Shown here piece after piece: positions 59,980-64,000 of a stretch of DNA of 64,000 nucleotides; positions within the stretch are counted from its first letter, which is position 1; every line of letters starts with the position of its first letter. The DNA comes from Polyodon spathula (Eukaryota > Chordata > Actinopteri > Acipenseriformes > Polyodontidae), in assembly GCF_017654505.1 (NCBI RefSeq), contig NC_054538.1, positions 59,496,684-59,560,683 on the forward strand, written 5' to 3'. A program made the translations under genes and the position numbers. The notes beneath the pieces are model-generated. The model was not told the DNA's origin and searched no databases. It saw nothing but the letters and a program-made list of their open reading frames with translations.

Positions 59980-61870
59980 AATAAAAAATAAGAAGACAAT
60001 CCGTTTCTTTCCGAGACATCAGATGGTGTGAAGGCACATATAACAACAATATGTACACAGCTGGAGGTTTATTATGGGCTAGAGGAACATAACACACATT
60101 CATTAATTTTTATGTAGCTTGATTTTTTTAAATCTCTTTCATAAAACTGTATCAAAGGTTTTTTAGGTTTGTGGTTGCTGTGAGCTGTAATTGAGTATCC
60201 TTCAGGAAGATGAACTCATGTGTTAATGGTGCATGAGAGTATTAATTCAGGCAGTAGGTGCTGCTGGTACCAGGCAGTCATTCACATTCTGAACACTTTT
60301 TTGTGAAGGTAGTTTTACTGCTGTGTCAGATCTGTAGTAAAAACCTGAAGTGCAATTGTAATACTGTAATATTGTAATACAGCAGAAGTGAAAACCTTTT
60401 AAAATGTGTTCTACTTAGAGAGAACATAAATGCAGAAAACCAGATCTACTTTACCATTAACAAATGCAAACTGACAAGTTACTACTAAGTTACAGCTAAT
60501 GGTGAACCTTTTCAGTGCTAATGCTTTGAGGTTCCTCTTGTTTCTGAAACAATGAGGACACATACACTAATAATTGTAAAGTTGTCACTTCTTTGAACAA
60601 CCATAATTTTAAGACGCGGTTCAGTGTTGCTTGTGCTTACTGACTGATGTGACAGTACCCTGCAGAATACATGTAGGCAAGGAAAGTGTTTCATCAACAT
60701 GACATATTACATCAACAAAAATAATTTCAAAAGATGCTTAAGTGCATTGACTAGTGTTTAACTACTTGTTGCCCATTGCAAAGTAGATAGCTTTTTACAA
60801 ATTAAACGCTAATTATTTTGTGATCTAATGCTGTTCTGAGTTGTTAAAGCCAAATTATTCTTTACAAAAATGTCCAGTGCATGGCTGTTTTGCTTGTGAC
60901 TATATTCAGTTAGCATAATAGGTTTGATTATACATTGTCATCAGGAAATAGATTTTGTTCTTATGTGTCATGGATTTGCCTTATCTGAAATTTTACTACA
61001 GGGAAACAAAACAATTTTTTTTATTATTATTATTATTATGGATTAGATGATTTGATGTAAGCGCAAATACTTGTATTCTGTTGCTTGCAAATGAGTTGTA
61101 ATTAATAGTAAATAATGCAATGGCTGATTAAATGCCTTTATGTTCTTTAAGTTGTTGCAAACAAACAAACAAACAATTTTTACATCAAACATTTAGAAAG
61201 AAATGATGCCTTCATACTATGATGTTTGTTAAAAATGAATAAAATAAGTCAAATAATTGATTCATGCCGGAATACCTGTTATTCTGTATAATGTTAATTA
61301 TTAAATGTTATGAGTACTGATTATTTGTATGTCAGAGTCTTGTTATTTGTCAGACTGGGGAGGCAGTGAGTGCTAAAGGTTACAATTATAATCGGGGTTA
61401 AGCCCGGAGCACACTGCCCGATGCGATCGTCGTGTCTCAATGGAGTAAGTCGCATTCCCAAAAAATCTCTTTGCGAGCGGGCATCGCACGCTGCCTGATG
61501 AAATTACAGAAAGGAACGCACAATTTGTGAGTTTTTCTTGATGTTTGACCTGCCCATGATGCATAAAGAAGTACAGTGGCAATGGGGCGAATAGGTGAAA
61601 GCATAAGGCTATGGCAGTACTAATACCTACAATTTTGGCTGAAGGCAAAGTTGGTATATGTATGTATGTAACATCATCTTTTGAAAACTAGCCCTGATGC
61701 CAATATAAGCATTGTACTTTATAACTATTAGGCTAAATAAACACTTAGATACTTAAATACTTAAACACATGCTGCTATAACCGTGGTGTATTATTAATTT
61801 ATTAATAGCGTTATAATGAAATTATACCAAATCACATTTATCTACAATGAAGGGAAAACATAATGTCTTT

Positions 61871-63030
61871 GCTGACGTCATAAGCATTTGGGCAACACAG
61901 TATGGTTTCCCTTCGTTGTAAATAAAAACGCTATTTCATATAACTTAATTATCACACTATTAATAAATTAATCATAAGGCATGGTGATAGCAACAGATTT
62001 CAAGTATTATGTAAATATTTAGTCTAATAGTTAAAAAGAATAATCCTTGTGGCTGTCGGCTTGTTTTCAAAACATGTCGGCATGGACATTGTATACAAAC
62101 CAATGGAATACCTTGTGTGTATATTGTGACAGCGGCATATAGTGGATTCCAGTGGGACGCTGCAAAGGTATTTCTTTAGCGCTTGAAAGTGCTGTTTATT
62201 GCTCTTAGAAAAATGGAAAGGAACTGGTGCTGATAAGTGTCGTTTATTATCACTTTTAGCACAAAATTGATTTATTTAGCTCATTATCTGTCTCTCTCAG
62301 ACCTCTCTCTGTCACTCTGCACACACACAAAACAGCAGGCGGGCTGCGATTTGAAATAGAGTTGGGTCTGACCACACACACCCTCCCCACCCCTTTTCTG
62401 CACCAATCACAGAGCAGCACACAGATTCCAGGCGGGACGCACTCAGCCTGGTAGGCGGCAAAGAGCAGACCTGGGTGGAAACAGGCAAGTAATCATAAAC
62501 ACAGACACATCACATACACTGTACAGCAATACACAGAATACAACTGTATACATGCAAAGCAATAGTCCCGGTCACCCCACAAGTTCAACGTAGCCACAAT
62601 GAGGTCAACTTGGCAGTACTGCAAGACCCGATGCTACAGTAGATATGTTATATTACAGAGAAAGAGAATGCATGCATGTCTCCAGACACTGGTTGCTTAC
62701 TTTGAGACTTACAAGTGGGTATGACACACAAGCCTAATCTGCAAACACGTGTGGTATCTGCTTCCCCTGGCTGGAATTTACATTGCTGTTTGAATTGGTG
62801 TTGAAATAGGTAAGTGGATTGTAGTTTATTTGTTATAATTGTTGTTTGCTTAGGTAACCAGCCTGCACTTAACTTGAATTTTTTTTTAAAAAAGTAATTA
62901 AGTGATCCAAACTGTTAGCGTGTATTGAATTGTGAGGTTCATGCAAATTTAGTGTTAAGTATACGACTCCAGGCCTACAGGATAGTATAAATTGACAACC
63001 AGTCTTAGAACGCCAGCTGTTCTAAGCATC
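61871..63030. other. Sequence to the right of the duplication
   Basis: No exon is supported. A GC-richer patch at 62280-62480 (CACACACAAAACAGCAGGCG, GGCGGGACGC) could belong to the 5' region of the LINE that follows, or to an unrelated promoter. I cannot decide. Confidence 0.3.
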
Positions 63031-63033
63031 AGC

Positions 63034-63115
63034 CAGTCTAAGGACCACAAGTCCAAGGGCAGTTTGAGCTGTGGCAGTCTAAGGGCCACAAGTCCAAGGA
63101 CAGTCTGAGCTGTGG
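63034..63115 (+). repeat. 41-bp tandem repeat, two units
   Basis: Units begin CAGTCTAAGGACCACAAGTC and end GAGCTGTGG (63034-63074 and 63075-63115) with three differences. They are followed by a partial third start. They lie upstream of the LINE endonuclease and may be part of its 5' UTR. Confidence 0.8.
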
Positions 63116-63669
63116 CAGTTGGAGCTAAGACATTTTTCTTTTCCCATTGACCTCTAGAGGCCTCACCAACTCTTAATATTAGCTATATTTAAGTAACACT
63201 ATTAAGGTGGGGTTTTAATTGGGTGATCCACTGTTGTGATTAGTATCAGGTGAGTGTGGTTAAATTGAATATAAGTTGATTTGCAAATTTGATTGGTTTC
63301 CACACAGCTTTTGTAGTTGTGTGATCCCATTGACGTGCACTGAAACTATTGTATTGCTTCAGTATTGTCTTAGCACAGTTGAGCAGCTGTTTACCAGTTC
63401 CCTTGCAAAGTGAGGGTGTGAGGAGAGGCTGTTGGAGAAAATCCGAAACTAGCAGCGCTCTGGAAGACGCCAACTACTAGACAGATCTGTACCCTCCCAC
63501 TACTATTGTACTTCTGTCTCACCTGTCCTGCTGTGACTGTCTCACATCCCTGATATTCTGTCTTCTCACTCTTGTCCTCTGTCCTCTCTCTGCCACTGCT
63601 CCCCTAATCCCTCTAACCTCATCCCTCTGCCTCCCCCCCCTCCCACTCTCTCCCCTCCCACACTCTATC

Positions 63670-64000
63670 TGGTGCCCCACTGGAACTGTTACTCTTCTGC
63701 TAACAAAGTTGATTTCATCTCTGCCTTTGCCTCCCACCTCTCTCTCAATTTCATTGTTCTCACTGGAATTGGCTCTCTCCTGATAACAATGTAACTCCTG
63801 CTGCCATCCTCTCTCTACATCCTGTCCCATACTCCATGTCTCACTGGACGGGGAGGTGGGACTGGTCTTCTTTCTACCTCCTCACTCTTTATTAACACCT
63901 TTGAATTTCACACTGTCCAAATAACCTCTCCCTGTCTACTCCTGCTAATTGTACTGTACCGTCGCCCTGGACCTCACACTCACTTTCTCAATGAACTCGA
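63670..64000 (+). pseudogene. Endonuclease of an L2-like LINE, cut by the window edge
   Basis: Across shifting frames the sequence reads WLSPDNNVTPAA and, near 63900-64000, FEFHTVQITSPCLLLLIVLY followed by RRPGPHTHFLNEL. These are the Glu block and Tyr block of the AP-endonuclease in a fish L2-like LINE family. Frameshifts are present. The rest of the element lies beyond the window. The CT-rich region from 63480 to 63670 is probably its leader. Confidence 0.65.

Larger units (their letters stand above)
55931..61870 (+). repeat. Tandem segmental duplication, copy 2 (about 5940 bp)
   Basis: A direct repeat of 50041-55930. Apart from two AT tracts with their flanks and ten substitutions in the SINE, I found no differences by eye. 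The right end (…ACATAATGTCTTT) matches the sequence just before the junction and then changes to GCTGACGTCA at 61871. Confidence 0.95.

Noticed and set aside
1..64000. CRISPR arrays, bacterial operons, rRNA or functional tRNA genes
   Set aside because: None seen. The only tRNA-like signals are the two SINE types, and the regular repeats are microsatellites or minisatellites.

Overview
The window is eukaryotic and almost certainly from a ray-finned fish. It is AT-rich, most of it is intron-like sequence without long reading frames, and it carries CR1 and L2 LINEs, DIRS-type tyrosine-recombinase retroelements, LTR-element remnants, Tc1/mariner copies, tRNA-derived SINEs, a hAT-like end and long AT/AC/CT microsatellites. 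A non-teleost lineage such as sturgeon or paddlefish would fit this mix, but that is an inference and nothing here proves the species.

No long host gene is visible. The + strand does carry a series of short candidate exons: 1696-1752, 6230-6280, 6977-7030, 17469-17534, 20315-20376, 30360-30431, 50057-50119 and a terminal exon at 54014-54042. Nearly all start in phase 1, and five can also end in phase 1. They are acidic, and several finish in a Met-Glu type motif (AEMESQ, DDPMEN, TEMETE, ELMEGQ). I read this as the 3' part of one gene, with introns of 0.7-20 kb, whose tail is built from repeated 17-24-residue mini-exons. I cannot name the gene.

The right third is dominated by a direct tandem duplication of about 5.9 kb (50041-55930 and 55931-61870). 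It contains the penultimate and terminal candidate exons. The copies look identical by eye apart from two AT microsatellite regions and a cluster of ten substitutions inside a tRNA-derived SINE. It is either very recent or an assembly artefact.

Mobile elements from left to right: a nearly full-length CR1 (1874-5884, +) with frameshifts; a chimeric Tc1-like element (8414-9618) containing an inverted piece of its own transposase; an LTR remnant (about 13330-13890, -) abutting a decayed DIRS element (about 13905-16513, +); a foldback hairpin element (16542-16687); a hAT-like end (to 18218); an LTR fragment (22045-22440, +); a nested cluster of long inverted arms rich in the palindrome GGTCCGGACC (22863-24850) that hosts an LTR and a SINE; two copies of a dispersed repeat of about 1.9 kb (25417-27356 and 42492-44315), the second splitting a DIRS element (41838-45451, -); an old CR1 fragment (34233-35383); an L2 LINE (38203-40650, -); an LTR element with partial gag (45455-46230) ending at a Tc1 fragment (46232-46514); and the start of another L2-like LINE running off the right edge (63670-64000, +).

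All coordinates and similarities were judged by reading alone. No database or alignment was run.
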